The position numbers were made by a program, and so were the translations under genes. From Paenibacillus ehimensis NBRC 15659 (GTDB lineage: Bacteria; Bacillota; Bacilli; Paenibacillales; NBRC-103111), in assembly GCF_004000785.1 (NCBI RefSeq), contig NZ_BILX01000048.1, positions 1 to 48,383 on the forward strand: a DNA stretch of 48,383 nucleotides. Reading direction: 5' to 3'. Numbering within the stretch: position 1 is the stretch's first letter; every line of letters starts with the position of its first letter. The notes under the pieces are model-generated. The model ran no database searches, was not told the origin of the DNA, and saw only the letters and a list, made by a program, of their open reading frames with translations. Positions 8,697 to 18,049 of the stretch are shown in pieces.

Positions 8697-9482
8697 ATGG
8701 AACGAAGCCCAGCTACGGGAAACTACAGGCGTTATTTGGCTTATTTCGGAACCCTGAATATCAATATGCTGCATTTGCGCAAGCCTTGGGTGATCGCTTG
8801 GTGGTCGGCCGCGTTCCCGGGATTCGGACATTTGCTTCTTGGCAGCCAAATCAAAGGGTTTATCTTGATTTTGTGGGAAGTTGGGATCAATATGCAGTCG
8901 GGAATCAACAAATCGATGGTTTGCTCTTTTACGGGTCGGGCCGACCTGTCGAAGCAGATGCTGAATCCGCGTTGGGTGCTGCTGTATATTCCCGTCTATA
9001 TTTATGCCATCTGGGACAGCTACCGCAAAACGATTGAGCTGAACAAGGAGTGGGTGCTGGCCGAGTGGGAGCATGCGCCCATTGTTTCCTTTAAAATGGG
9101 CGGTATGTCTTTGAATCATTTGGACAAAAGCTCGCCCTGGCTCGCTATGGCTTGGTCCATGCTCATGCCGGGGCTTGGACAGTTGTATCTCCGCCGCATT
9201 CCTGTCGGCTTTTTTCTGCTGGCCGGGTGGATTACCTTTATGTATCTCTCGGGTGTTGCGGAAATCGTGCTCGTCTCCTTGGAAGGAAATTACATCCAGG
9301 CGTGGCACTCGATTCATTCAGAGTGGGCCTTGTTTATGCCTTCTTTTTACTGCTTTGCGGCTTATGAGGCCTATGTGTATTCGGTCGAATACAACAAATT
9401 ATTCGACAAAGCCCAGAAGCAGTGGCTGGAGCGCAGCTATGGAACGCTGCGTCCCAACTTCTGCCGGGCAACGGGACGGTAA
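8697..9482 (+). CDS. polytopic membrane protein with duplicated PGxGxxxL hairpins, function unknown
   Basis: I do not recognise the family. The 261-residue protein contains two similar modules: AAFPGFGHLLLGSQIKGFI near residue 40 and SMLMPGLGQLYLRRIPVGFF near residue 160. Each is followed by a hydrophobic segment. This PGxGxxYL plus hydrophobic hairpin pattern resembles TM2-like and related small membrane domains, here apparently duplicated within one chain. About five or six membrane segments are likely. Aromatic-rich cytoplasmic or external loops separate the halves. The start is ATG at 8697 with CGGAGTG 7 nt upstream. The next unknown gene starts 3 nt after its stop, so the two are almost certainly translated together. 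Confidence 0.75.
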   Translation: MERSPATGNYRRYLAYFGTLNINMLHLRKPWVIAWWSAAFPGFGHLLLGSQIKGFILILWEVGINMQSGINKSMVCSFTGRADLSKQMLNPRWVLLYIPVYIYAIWDSYRKTIELNKEWVLAEWEHAPIVSFKMGGMSLNHLDKSSPWLAMAWSMLMPGLGQLYLRRIPVGFFLLAGWITFMYLSGVAEIVLVSLEGNYIQAWHSIHSEWALFMPSFYCFAAYEAYVYSVEYNKLFDKAQKQWLERSYGTLRPNFCRATGR

Positions 9483-9485
9483 AAG

Positions 9486-9950
9486 ATGTACATCGTTGCG
9501 ACTTTTCGGCATTCGTCAGAGCTGGAGCTGGCCATCTGCGAATTGGAGCGGCAAGGTATCCTTGCCGAAGCGATTGCTGCGGTTCCGCTCAGAGCAAATG
9601 GCCCGCAGGAGATACGGGTATTCGATACGATCCGCCGCTCGGACGGGATCAGCTTGCTGGACGGCCCCGCTGTAACCGGCACGATCGGTTCCGTACTGGG
9701 AGCGGCGCTGGGCTTCGGCTGGGCCATCGGTCCAATTTTCGGCGGTTTGCTCGGGCTTGCGTCAGGCGCCGCTCTTGGCTTTGCCTTGGATTGGCTCATT
9801 AACTTCAAGCGGCGAAAAAAACGCAAGCGGAGAGAACATGGCGCGGACGTCGTCATGATTGTAGAGTGCAGTCCTGATCAAGCATCGGAAGTCCGGCACA
9901 TTATGGAGCGTTGGCTTGCCCTCGGAATTGGCCAGCTTGGGTCGGGCTGA
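9486..9950 (+). CDS. unknown protein with a central glycine-rich membrane hairpin
   Basis: A 154-residue protein of unknown function. The N-terminal part (IVATFRHSSELELAICELER, then QGI) looks like a beta-alpha unit of a ferredoxin-like or ACT-like fold. The C-terminal part (VVMIVECSPDQASEVRHIME, then RWLALG) looks similar. Between them, at about residues 62-110, is a Gly/Ala-rich stretch (GSVLGAALGFGWAIGP, then GGLLGLASGAALGFALDWL) typical of a glycine-zipper membrane hairpin, followed by the basic cluster KRRKKRKRR. The arrangement suggests a soluble domain split by a membrane insertion. It starts 3 nt after the preceding membrane gene. GGGACGG is the likely ribosome binding site. Confidence 0.72.
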   Translation: MYIVATFRHSSELELAICELERQGILAEAIAAVPLRANGPQEIRVFDTIRRSDGISLLDGPAVTGTIGSVLGAALGFGWAIGPIFGGLLGLASGAALGFALDWLINFKRRKKRKRREHGADVVMIVECSPDQASEVRHIMERWLALGIGQLGSG

Positions 9951-9961
9951 GCCCCATACCT

Positions 9962-9990
9962 TTGTAAATCGTGCAAAGTGCTTTTATAAT
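9962..9990 (+). promoter_or_regulatory. sigma-A promoter of rarA
   Basis: TTGTAA (9962-9967) and TATAAT (9985-9990) are 17 bp apart. The resulting leader to the rarA ATG is about 85-90 nt. Confidence 0.75.
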
Positions 9991-10084
9991 AAAAAGCATG
10001 GGTCATCTGTTCGCGGCACCTATAGCGGACTCTGGGGCCTGTGCTTTTTTTGCGAATATTCAGGATTGGCGGTCAGAGGAAACC

Positions 10085-11338
10085 ATGGACTTATTCGATT
10101 ACAACCGGACGAACGAATACAAGCCGCTGGCGGAAAGAATGCGCCCGCAAAATCTGGAGCAATTTTTCGGGCAGAAGCATTTGCTTGGCGAAGGCAAGGT
10201 GCTGCGCCGGCTCATCGAAACGGACAAGATCGGCTCCATGATTTTGCAAGGCCCGCCTTCCAGCGGCAAAACGACACTTGCCACGATCATCAGCGGAATG
10301 ACGAGCTCGCATTTTGAGAAATTGAACGGCGTCTCGCTTTCGGTTTCGGATCTGCGGGAAGTCGCCCGAAAAGCGAAAGATAATCTAAAGCTCTACAATC
10401 AGCGGACAATTTTGTTCCTGGATGAAATCCATGCGCTCAAAAGCAACGTGCAGGAGTCGCTGCTGCCTATCGTCGAAGACGGAACCATTATCTTGATCGG
10501 TGCAACGACAGAAAGCATCGCACATGATATCATACCGCCTCTTGTCAGCCGCTGCCGCGTGTATCGGCTCGAGGCGCTGCAAAAGGACGACCTGGAGCAA
10601 ATTCTTCGTCAGGCATTGGCGGACCCCGAAAGAGGGCTGGGCGGGGAGTATCAGATTTCAAAGGAAGCGATGGATTATTTATGCGACGTCTGCAACGGCG
10701 ATGTGAGAAATGCCTTGATCGCCTTGGAAACGGCTGCCTATTCGCTGCACGATTCACAAACGATCGAGCTGCAGACGATTCAGGAATCGTTCGAGTCCCG
10801 GATCAATGCGATAACCCATACGGATTTTTACGACATGACATCCGCCTTTTGCAAGTCGCTCCGCGGCGGACAGACGGACGCGGCCATCTATTGGCTGGCG
10901 CGTATGCTGTATTCGGGTGTAGACCCGCTGTACATCTGCCGCAGAATCGTCGTTCATGCGACGGAAGATGTGGGCATGGCCAATCCGACCGCACTGCAAA
11001 TCGCATTGGCGGCGAAAGACGCCGTCGAATTTGTCGGCATGCCGGAAGCGCGAATGGCTATCGCCGAAGCTGTCGTGTTCATTTGCGAGAGCCCGAAAAG
11101 CAATGCGGTCTATAAAGCAATCAACGGAGCTCTCGATTACGTCAAGCAGACGAAAGCTTACGAGGTCCCCGCAGATGTCCGCGACGGTACAAGAACTTAT
11201 ACGAATCCTATCGATCATCCGAACGCCCGGAACGAATACCTTCCTCCGGAAGTGAAGGGCAAGCGATTTTATCAGCCGCAAAATAGCGGAGTGGAGGCGA
11301 AGATTTTCGCGAAATATAATAAGCCTGCGGCAGAGTAA
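10085..11338 (+). CDS. rarA: replication-associated recombination protein RarA (MgsA) family AAA+ ATPase
   Basis: A 417-residue AAA+ ATPase of the RarA/MgsA/WRNIP1 family, which acts at stalled replication forks. The N-terminus, YKPLAERMRPQNLEQFFGQ, is the family signature. Walker A is GPPSSGKT at residues 56-63; the usual family form is GPPGTGKT. Walker B is LFLDEIH at 110-116. Sensor 1 is ILIGATTES, and an Arg finger lies in VSRCRV. The C-terminal half carries the tetramerisation region (RIVVHATEDVGMANPTALQI). Several normally constant residues differ from typical RarA (SLSVSDLREV, EIHALKS). B. subtilis has yrvN at the same position after tcdA. The start is ATG with AGAGGA just upstream. 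Confidence 0.9.
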   Translation: MDLFDYNRTNEYKPLAERMRPQNLEQFFGQKHLLGEGKVLRRLIETDKIGSMILQGPPSSGKTTLATIISGMTSSHFEKLNGVSLSVSDLREVARKAKDNLKLYNQRTILFLDEIHALKSNVQESLLPIVEDGTIILIGATTESIAHDIIPPLVSRCRVYRLEALQKDDLEQILRQALADPERGLGGEYQISKEAMDYLCDVCNGDVRNALIALETAAYSLHDSQTIELQTIQESFESRINAITHTDFYDMTSAFCKSLRGGQTDAAIYWLARMLYSGVDPLYICRRIVVHATEDVGMANPTALQIALAAKDAVEFVGMPEARMAIAEAVVFICESPKSNAVYKAINGALDYVKQTKAYEVPADVRDGTRTYTNPIDHPNARNEYLPPEVKGKRFYQPQNSGVEAKIFAKYNKPAAE

Positions 11339-11347
11339 AGCCGCAGG
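11324..11347. terminator. bidirectional hairpin at the end of rarA
   Basis: A perfect 8-bp GC-rich inverted repeat (CCTGCGGC 11324-11331 / GCCGCAGG 11340-11347) spans the rarA stop codon. There is no T-run on the plus side. On the minus side the stem is followed by CTTATTATATTT, so it probably serves mainly the convergent minus-strand gene. Confidence 0.5.
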
Positions 11348-11397
11348 GTATACCGGCAGAGGTCCAAGATGGAACATTTCCGGGGAAATAAGTCCGC

Positions 11398-12087
11398 TTA
11401 GGCCCGCTGCAGCGGAGCGCCTCCGGCTCTTCCCCGGGCCGGATCGGAAATTTCGACAGCGATGCGCCCGAAAAATAAGGCGCTTTGACGGATTAATTTA
11501 TGGGTCACGGGCAGAAGCAGCAGACCGATGCCTGCATAAATAAGCGAGATTTGAAGCGAACTGAAATCCGTCGGAAGCAAACGGGTGAACAGTTCCCTCT
11601 CGAAAATATCAATGCCGATCGTTTGCAGTAAAATCGTATAGACGAGCGGCGACACCAAGAGTGCCATGTTAACGGCTACGACCGTGACAGCAAGCGTAAA
11701 CGAAAGGATGCCCAAAGGCAGCTTGACGATTTGGAACAGCAGCCCTACGTAAGTTGCCGGGTCGGAAAGCTCCGCGCTTAACTGGGCGAAGAGACCTTTT
11801 CTGCCATGCTGTCCTGGTTCGAAGTCATCCGATCGTACGGTAGCTGTGACAGTCGAAGGGGATTGAAGCAGCCGGTCGGCCAGCCTTGCATCCAAAACGG
11901 TCATGTGCTTGGCAAAACGCGCTGTCATAATCATAAGCGGAAAGCCGACGAACAGCGGCATCAGTCCGATGGACAAGACGACACCGACGATCGTCAGCGT
12001 AAATCCGATAATGCCTTCGGGAAGAAGATAAAGCAAATAGTAAAAGGCTCCGATAAATCCTGGTTTTTGCGTATTCAATGGTTCCAC
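11398..12087 (-). CDS. stand-alone sensor-domain membrane protein
   Basis: A 229-residue membrane protein resembling the putative sensor domain (Pfam Sensor type) that normally forms the N-terminus of some histidine kinases. There is no kinase domain here. Four hydrophobic blocks are clear: YYLLYLLPEGIIGFTLTIVG plus VVLSIGLMPLFVGF near the N-terminus, and LPLGILSFTLAVTVVAVNMA and the segment around SLIYAGIGLLLLPVTHKL in the C-terminal half. The DPATYVGLLFQIVKLPLG element is characteristic. The annotated start is GTG at 12087, but GAGG is only 2 nt away. A TTG at 12078, 11 nt from the same GAGG, may be the true start. Convergent with rarA. Confidence 0.72.
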   Translation of the reverse strand: MEPLNTQKPGFIGAFYYLLYLLPEGIIGFTLTIVGVVLSIGLMPLFVGFPLMIMTARFAKHMTVLDARLADRLLQSPSTVTATVRSDDFEPGQHGRKGLFAQLSAELSDPATYVGLLFQIVKLPLGILSFTLAVTVVAVNMALLVSPLVYTILLQTIGIDIFERELFTRLLPTDFSSLQISLIYAGIGLLLLPVTHKLIRQSALFFGRIAVEISDPARGRAGGAPLQRA

Positions 12088-12312
12088 ATCCTCGTATCGT
12101 TTTGAACCCTTTGACGTTCGTGCCGGGTTTACCCCTTCAATTTTTCATTTTTAGACTCCCTTCCAAAAGCTTGCTTGCGACAAGGCCACCTTGTTTTTTC
12201 GTTCTAGTCTTCGAGCATTGCGTATAGTGTAGTAATGGATCCGCGAATTCGCCAAACTCCGGACATCATGCGGATCACATGGGTACATCCGAGGGAGGTG
12301 CGCCTATTCGCC

Positions 12313-13716
12313 TTGCGCGGGCGGGTAGGCGGAGCGTTGATTAACGATCCGTTATCGCTTATTTGGGGCGTCATCCTTGCGCTGACTCTGGTAGCACTGA
12401 ACGCCTTCTTTGTCGCTGCCGAATTCGCGATGGTGAAAGTGATGTACAGCCGGTTGGAATCCCGCGTGCGCCCGGAATCCCGACAAGTTCGTTCAACCCG
12501 GTTTCTGATGCAAAAGGTCGATGCTCACTTATCAGCCTGCCAATTCGGCATCACGCTCACCTCGCTCGGACTTGGCTGGGTCGGCGGGCCGGCAATCCAA
12601 GCGCTGCTTGAACCGGTGCTCAGACTTCTGCACCTGCCGGAGCAGGTAATCGGGACGATTGCTTTTTTGATTGCGTTTTCGTTGATAGCGGTGCTGCATA
12701 TGACGTTTGGGGAGCAGATTCCCAAAGCCTATGCCATTCGTAAATCGGAGCAGGTGATACTGTTATCGTCTGTGCCGCTTATCGGCTTTTACAGAGCGAT
12801 GCGGCCGTTGCTTTGGTGTGTGAACGGCATTTCGGCCTGGCTGCTGCGCCTGACGGGCATCGCTTCCTCTGTGGAGTATCGGACCGCCCACACGGAAGAA
12901 GAAATCCGGGGGCTGATGAAAGAAAGTAACCGCAGCGGATTCATCGACAATACCGAGCTGGAGCTCGTCGACAATATTTTCGATTTCACCGAAACGTATG
13001 CGCGAGAGATTATGATTCCGCGCACGGAGATGATCTGCTTGTACGCAGGACGCTCCTACGAAGACAATAAAGCGATAGCGATCCGCGAGATGCATACGCG
13101 TTATCCGGTATGCGACCCGGACAAGGACAGCATTATCGGATTCGTGCACATGAAAGATTTGCTCATTGCGGGGAAACAGCCGGAAACGATCCGGACGATC
13201 CTCCGTCCGATCACGAAAGTTCCGGAAACGATGCGTATAAGCGAGCTGCTTAAATTTATGCAAAAGAAGAAGACGCAGATGGCGCTGCTCATCGACGAGT
13301 ACGGCGGGACTTCCGGCCTGGTGACCTTTGAGGATATCATTGAGGAAATCGTGGGTGAGATTCAGGATGAATTTGATGAAGAACGGCCGCAGATCGAGAA
13401 GCGGGCCGATCATTTGCACTCGATTGACGGGCGGATGCTGATTGAGGAAGTCAACAGCTATTTCGGGCTCTGTATCGCGTCCGACGATTACGATACGATC
13501 GGCGGATGGATGTACGCTCAAGTGGAAATGCCGCCTAGGAAGCAGCAGTCTGTCCTCTCGGAAAACCGATTCCGGTTTATGATCGAGGAGCTCGATCATT
13601 TGCGGATTTCGCGGATTTTGGTTGTCCGGCAGGAGCAGGCCGGCGGATCATCCTGCGAAAACAGGAGATCGGCGGATGGACGGGAGCGTACACAAAGGAA
13701 GGACAGGGGGTCTTAA
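12313..13716 (+). CDS. CNNM/CBS-domain (HlyC/CorC family) membrane transporter
   Basis: A hemolysin-C/CorC-type protein, a family linked to Mg2+ (and other cation) efflux. The N-terminal CNNM/DUF21 domain has segments such as LIWGVILALTLVALNAFFVA and the motif GFGITLTSLGLGWVG-like QFGITLTSLGLGWVGGPA, plus GEQIPKAYA. A CBS pair follows (MIPRTEMICLYA ... GFVHMKDLL ... LIDEYGGTSGLVTFEDIIEE), then a C-terminal CorC_HlyC transporter-associated domain (GRMLIEEVNSYFGL). The basic tail after residue ~445 is not typical. The start is uncertain: GGGAGGTG (12293-12300) favours TTG at 12313 (spacing 12). GTG at 12298, TTG at 12337 and an upstream ATG at 12235 (no SD) are in frame. Confidence 0.9.
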   Translation: MRGRVGGALINDPLSLIWGVILALTLVALNAFFVAAEFAMVKVMYSRLESRVRPESRQVRSTRFLMQKVDAHLSACQFGITLTSLGLGWVGGPAIQALLEPVLRLLHLPEQVIGTIAFLIAFSLIAVLHMTFGEQIPKAYAIRKSEQVILLSSVPLIGFYRAMRPLLWCVNGISAWLLRLTGIASSVEYRTAHTEEEIRGLMKESNRSGFIDNTELELVDNIFDFTETYAREIMIPRTEMICLYAGRSYEDNKAIAIREMHTRYPVCDPDKDSIIGFVHMKDLLIAGKQPETIRTILRPITKVPETMRISELLKFMQKKKTQMALLIDEYGGTSGLVTFEDIIEEIVGEIQDEFDEERPQIEKRADHLHSIDGRMLIEEVNSYFGLCIASDDYDTIGGWMYAQVEMPPRKQQSVLSENRFRFMIEELDHLRISRILVVRQEQAGGSSCENRRSADGRERTQRKDRGS

Positions 13717-13778
13717 AGCGAACACAAGCGAGCATACAATGGTGTAACGAAACAAACCTCACCTATTCTCCTCAAGAA

Positions 13779-13805
13779 AGGCTTCGATCAGGAAGCTTTT
13801 TTGTT
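13779..13805 (+). terminator. terminator after the CNNM/CBS gene
   Basis: A short hairpin (GCTTC 13781-13785 / GAAGC 13792-13796, 6-nt loop) is flanked by A and T residues and followed by TTTTTTG. Confidence 0.7.
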
Positions 13806-13811
13806 TTATGA

Positions 13812-13840
13812 TTTACAATGTAACAATGTTATGTTACACT
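13812..13840 (+). promoter_or_regulatory. promoter with palindromic operator for the yhbD-type operon
   Basis: The -35 TTTACA (13812-13817) and -10 TACACT (13835-13840) are 17 bp apart. A perfect 7-bp inverted repeat, TGTAACA (13819-13825) / TGTTACA (13832-13838), fills the spacer and touches the -10. This is where MerR-type regulators bind. The first gene downstream encodes a protein with a MerR-like N-terminal helix-turn-helix, so autoregulation is a natural inference. Confidence 0.55.
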
Positions 13841-13864
13841 TAATGTCGTAAGGAGGCGTTGAAG

Positions 13865-14491
13865 GTGACGGAACGGGAGTTGATCTCCAAAAAAGATTTG
13901 CTTGAGCTGACAGGCATCTCTTACGGCCAATTATACCGCTGGAAACGAAAAAATCTCATTCCGGAAGAATGGTTTATCCGAAAGTCGACATTTACGGGGC
14001 AGGAGACCTTTTTTCCGAAGGACAGCATTTTGGCCCGGATTGATAAAATCGTAAACATGAAAGACGATTTGTCGCTGGATGAGCTGGCAGACGTGTTTTC
14101 CCCGAATTTGAGCGAAGTTGCCCTTGGGCGTTCGGAGCTGGAAAAACGCAACATTGTTACGAAAGAGACGCTCGATTTTTACATCGAACAGCAGGGAACG
14201 AGCGCGGTCTACGATTTTGAAAAAATAATATGCATGTATGCGCTCGACAAGCTGCTGCAAACCGGAGAGATGACGTTGGAGGAAGGGAAAGGCCTGATTC
14301 AGACCATGGGGGAGCATTATCCGAAGCTTCAGGGCAAAACCGGCGAGCTGATCTTTTTTCGAAAGATGGGCATGTCCGGCTTCGTGATTGCGACAAGTCC
14401 GGGCGAAGTGTATTTCGAGCCGCGGGTCAGGGTGGTAGCGCGGATTTCGATCGCTGAGTGCGCAGAGGAATTGAAAATTAAATTATCGTAA
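13865..14491 (+). CDS. yhbD: YhbD-type (DUF4004) MerR-like DNA-binding protein
   Basis: A 208-residue homologue of B. subtilis YhbD. The N-terminus (ISKKDLLELTGISYGQLYRW, then KRKNLIPEEWF) has the layout of a MerR-type winged helix. The following stretch, STFTGQETFFPKDSILARID, matches the wing and linker of the family. The rest (LSLDELADVFSP, GELIFFRKMG, EVYFEPRVRVVARIS) is the family-specific C-terminus with no recognised ligand domain. GTG at 13865 was chosen because AGGAGG (13851-13856) lies 8 nt upstream; TTG at 13859 would be only 2 nt away. As in B. subtilis, it precedes a bactofilin gene. A palindrome in its promoter suggests it regulates itself. Confidence 0.82.
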   Translation: MTERELISKKDLLELTGISYGQLYRWKRKNLIPEEWFIRKSTFTGQETFFPKDSILARIDKIVNMKDDLSLDELADVFSPNLSEVALGRSELEKRNIVTKETLDFYIEQQGTSAVYDFEKIICMYALDKLLQTGEMTLEEGKGLIQTMGEHYPKLQGKTGELIFFRKMGMSGFVIATSPGEVYFEPRVRVVARISIAECAEELKIKLS

Positions 14492-14536
14492 CGAGCTTAC
14501 GAAACTATAACATGCAGCAAGTACGGAGGGATAACT

Positions 14537-15259
14537 ATGGACAGCAGCAACCGCCGCGATCTGATTATTTCCGGCAGCGGCTCTTCCTCGGGCGGAAGCT
14601 ACCGGAACGTAAAAATTAACGGAGAAGGCAAAATTTACGGCGACATCGATTGTTTCGAGTTCAGGACGAACGGAGTCAGTGAAGTATCCGGGCAAGTGAA
14701 GGCAAAGCTGGTTCAAGTGAACGGCCAGTGGTCGATGAAAGGCGCCGTCGAAAGCGAGGAAATTAAAGTGTACGGGGGGGCCAAGCTGGAAGGGAACGTG
14801 TCGTATCTCGATTTTAAATGCCGCGGCAGCGCCCGGGTTCAAGGGGACATGAACGGCGACCGGATCGATCTCGAAGGGGATTTGACCGTCGCCGGAGACT
14901 GCGAGGCGGAAACGTTCAATGCCAAGGGAGCGTTCCGGATCGACGGATTATTGAATGCAGGCGTTATCGATGTTTCGCTTTACGGCGCCAGCTCCGCGCA
15001 GGAAATCGGCGGCGAGGTGATCACGGTGCGCAAAAAAGGCTTCAGGTCGCTTCTCACGCCGTTTTTGCCGATGTTCGATGCGAAGCTGGAGGCCGAAACG
15101 ATCGAAGGCGACGAAATTTATTTGGAGAACACGACCGCCAAAGTCGTCCGCGGCAGCCGGATTACGATCGGCTCAGGCTGTGAAATCGATCTGGTCGAAT
15201 ACAAAGAAAGCTTGAACCCGTTCAAAGGAGCAAAAATTCATGAGCACAGACAAATCTAA
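14537..15259 (+). CDS. bactofilin-type polymer-forming cytoskeletal protein (YhbE/YhbF-like)
   Basis: A 240-residue beta-helix-like protein made of short repeats such as INGEGKIYGDIDCFEFRTNG, VSGQVKAKLVQVNG and VYGGAKLEGNVSYLDFKCRG. This is the pattern of bactofilin/polymer-forming cytoskeletal proteins. The N-terminal residues 1-20 are Ser/Gly-rich and disordered. The C-terminal part (after about residue 165, LLTPFLPMFDAKLEAETIEG) is longer than a minimal bactofilin, as in B. subtilis YhbE and YhbF. Only one such gene is present here, against two in the B. subtilis yhb locus. Its stop overlaps the start of the exporter gene by 20 nt, so the two are translationally linked. A GGAGGG site precedes the ATG. 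Confidence 0.85.
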   Translation: MDSSNRRDLIISGSGSSSGGSYRNVKINGEGKIYGDIDCFEFRTNGVSEVSGQVKAKLVQVNGQWSMKGAVESEEIKVYGGAKLEGNVSYLDFKCRGSARVQGDMNGDRIDLEGDLTVAGDCEAETFNAKGAFRIDGLLNAGVIDVSLYGASSAQEIGGEVITVRKKGFRSLLTPFLPMFDAKLEAETIEGDEIYLENTTAKVVRGSRITIGSGCEIDLVEYKESLNPFKGAKIHEHRQI

Positions 15260-16793
15260 CGGGAGCCGCCTTGGCTTCGTCGTCGCCGGTCTCTTGCTCG
15301 GCATCCTGATGGCGGCGATGGACAATACGATCGTAGCGACGGCGATGGGGACGATCGTCGCCGAGCTCGGCGGATTGGACAAATTCGTCTGGGTGACATC
15401 GGCTTACATGGTGGCCGAGATGGCGGGGATGCCGATCTTCGGCAAGCTGTCCGATATGTACGGTCGCAAGCGTTTTTTCGTTTTCGGCTTAATCGTATTT
15501 TTGCTTGGCTCCGTTCTGTGCGGCACCGCAAGCAGTATTACCGAGCTCAGCATTTACCGCGCCATCCAGGGCATTGGCGGCGGCGCGCTGATGCCGATTG
15601 CGTTCACGATCATTTTTGATGTGTTTCCGGCAGAGAAGCGGGGCAAAATGTCGGGATTGTTCGGCGCGGTTTTCGGGCTGTCCAGCATCTTCGGACCGCT
15701 GTTGGGTGCCTATATTACCGATTATATCGGGTGGAAATGGATATTTTATGTCAACGTGCCTATCGGTCTGCTTGCCCTGCTTTTTATCGTCCTATGCTAC
15801 CGGGAATCGCCGGTGCATGCCAAACAGCGGATTGACTGGTGGGGAGCGGTCACGCTGGTGGGGGCGATCGTATGCCTCATGTTTGCGCTGGAATTAGGCG
15901 GCGGCACCTATCCTTGGACATCGGGAACGATCCTTGGTCTGTTCGCCGGGTTCGTCGTATTGTTCGGCGTGTTTCTATTTGCGGAAACCCGGGCCCGGGA
16001 GCCGATCATTTCCTTTGCGATGTTTCAAAACCGTCTGTTCGCTTCCAGCAATCTGGTGGGCCTGTTCTACGGCGCGGCGTTTATCGTGGCGACCGTCTAT
16101 ATTCCGATCTTCGTCCAAGGCGTGTTCGGCGGGAGCGCCACCAATTCGGGGCTTATCCTTCTTCCGATGATGCTGGGGACGGTCGTGACCGCGCAGTTGG
16201 GCGGTTTTCTCGCCGGCTCCGGAAAAATGTCTTACCGTGGCGTCATGCTCATTTTCTCCATTTTATTCGCGGTGTCCATCCTGCTGCTTGCTACACTGAC
16301 ACCGGATACGCCGCGGTATTTGGTAACGCTGTTCATGATCCTCGTCGGCCTCGGTACGGGCGCCTCCTTCTCCGTGCTCGGCATGTCGGCGATTCACGGC
16401 TTCGAGGCGAAGCAGCGCGGCTCGGCCAGCTCGACGATGTCGTTTGTACGCTCGCTCGGAATGACGATCGGAATTACCGTGTACGGAATTATTCAGCGAA
16501 ACGATTTGGAATCGTCGTTAGCCGATACGTTCGGCGGTGCCGGAGCGCCGCAAGGGATTAGCCTGAAAGATCCGCGCGACCTGCTGTCGCCGGCAGCCCG
16601 CAGCGCCATCCCGGCGCCGGTTCTGGACAAAATTACGGCTGCGCTGTCGACGTCGATCTCGCACACGTTTCTGTGGGCGTTGATACCGGCTGCGCTTACG
16701 ATTTTGTGCGTCTTATGGATGAGCCGGGAAAAAATGCACATTTCCCGGGAACCTCGGGAAGTAGCCTCCGAACAAGCTGCTTCGCATACGTAA
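15240..16793 (+). CDS. DHA2-family (14-TM) MFS drug exporter
   Basis: A 517-residue major facilitator of the DHA2/EmrB-QacA type, a proton-driven multidrug exporter in the cytoplasmic membrane. The conserved motif MDNTIVATAMGTI is in TM1. The loop 2-3 motif GKLSDMYGRKR is motif A. The TM4 element YRAIQGIGGGALMPIAF is followed by the antiporter motif C region GLSSIFGPLLGAYITD in TM5. Fourteen hydrophobic segments fit the length. AAAGGAG lies 9 nt before the ATG, which is inside the end of the bactofilin gene. Placement behind a MerR-like regulator suggests substrate-induced expression, though no substrate can be named. Confidence 0.9.
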   Translation: MSTDKSNGSRLGFVVAGLLLGILMAAMDNTIVATAMGTIVAELGGLDKFVWVTSAYMVAEMAGMPIFGKLSDMYGRKRFFVFGLIVFLLGSVLCGTASSITELSIYRAIQGIGGGALMPIAFTIIFDVFPAEKRGKMSGLFGAVFGLSSIFGPLLGAYITDYIGWKWIFYVNVPIGLLALLFIVLCYRESPVHAKQRIDWWGAVTLVGAIVCLMFALELGGGTYPWTSGTILGLFAGFVVLFGVFLFAETRAREPIISFAMFQNRLFASSNLVGLFYGAAFIVATVYIPIFVQGVFGGSATNSGLILLPMMLGTVVTAQLGGFLAGSGKMSYRGVMLIFSILFAVSILLLATLTPDTPRYLVTLFMILVGLGTGASFSVLGMSAIHGFEAKQRGSASSTMSFVRSLGMTIGITVYGIIQRNDLESSLADTFGGAGAPQGISLKDPRDLLSPAARSAIPAPVLDKITAALSTSISHTFLWALIPAALTILCVLWMSREKMHISREPREVASEQAASHT

Positions 16794-16814
16794 ACTTCAT
16801 AGTGCAGTATACGG

Positions 16815-16846
16815 AGCCTGCTGAGTAATTTCAGCGGGCTTTCGTT
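16815..16846 (+). terminator. terminator of the exporter operon
   Basis: The arms AGCCTGCTGA (16815-16824) and TCAGCGGGCT (16831-16840) pair with one G-U pair; TTCGTTT follows. Confidence 0.75.
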
Positions 16847-16856
16847 TATAAAAATA

Positions 16857-16893
16857 GGAGCTTCCGGTTCACACCGAAAAGCTCCCTTTTTTT
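16857..16893. terminator. bidirectional terminator between exporter and mnmA
   Basis: The stem GGAGCTT..CCGG (16857-16867) pairs with the segment 16874-16885. On the plus side it runs into a long T-run; on the minus side it runs into CTATTTTTATAAACG. It most likely ends mnmA transcription as well. Confidence 0.8.
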
Positions 16894-16908
16894 ACACATG
16901 ATTCAGCC

Positions 16909-18000
<1,092 letters not shown>

Positions 18001-18018
18001 TTACCTCGCTTCTATACC

Positions 18019-18049
18019 TGTACATCATCTGTACATTAAAAGTATTATA
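18019..18049 (-). promoter_or_regulatory. mnmA promoter -10 and downstream direct repeat
   Basis: On the minus strand TATAAT occupies 18049-18044, with a weak -35. Between it and the start codon are two copies of ATGTACA (18036-18030 and 18025-18019), 11 bp apart, about one helical turn. They could be an operator or an RNA element. No regulator can be assigned. Confidence 0.4.
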
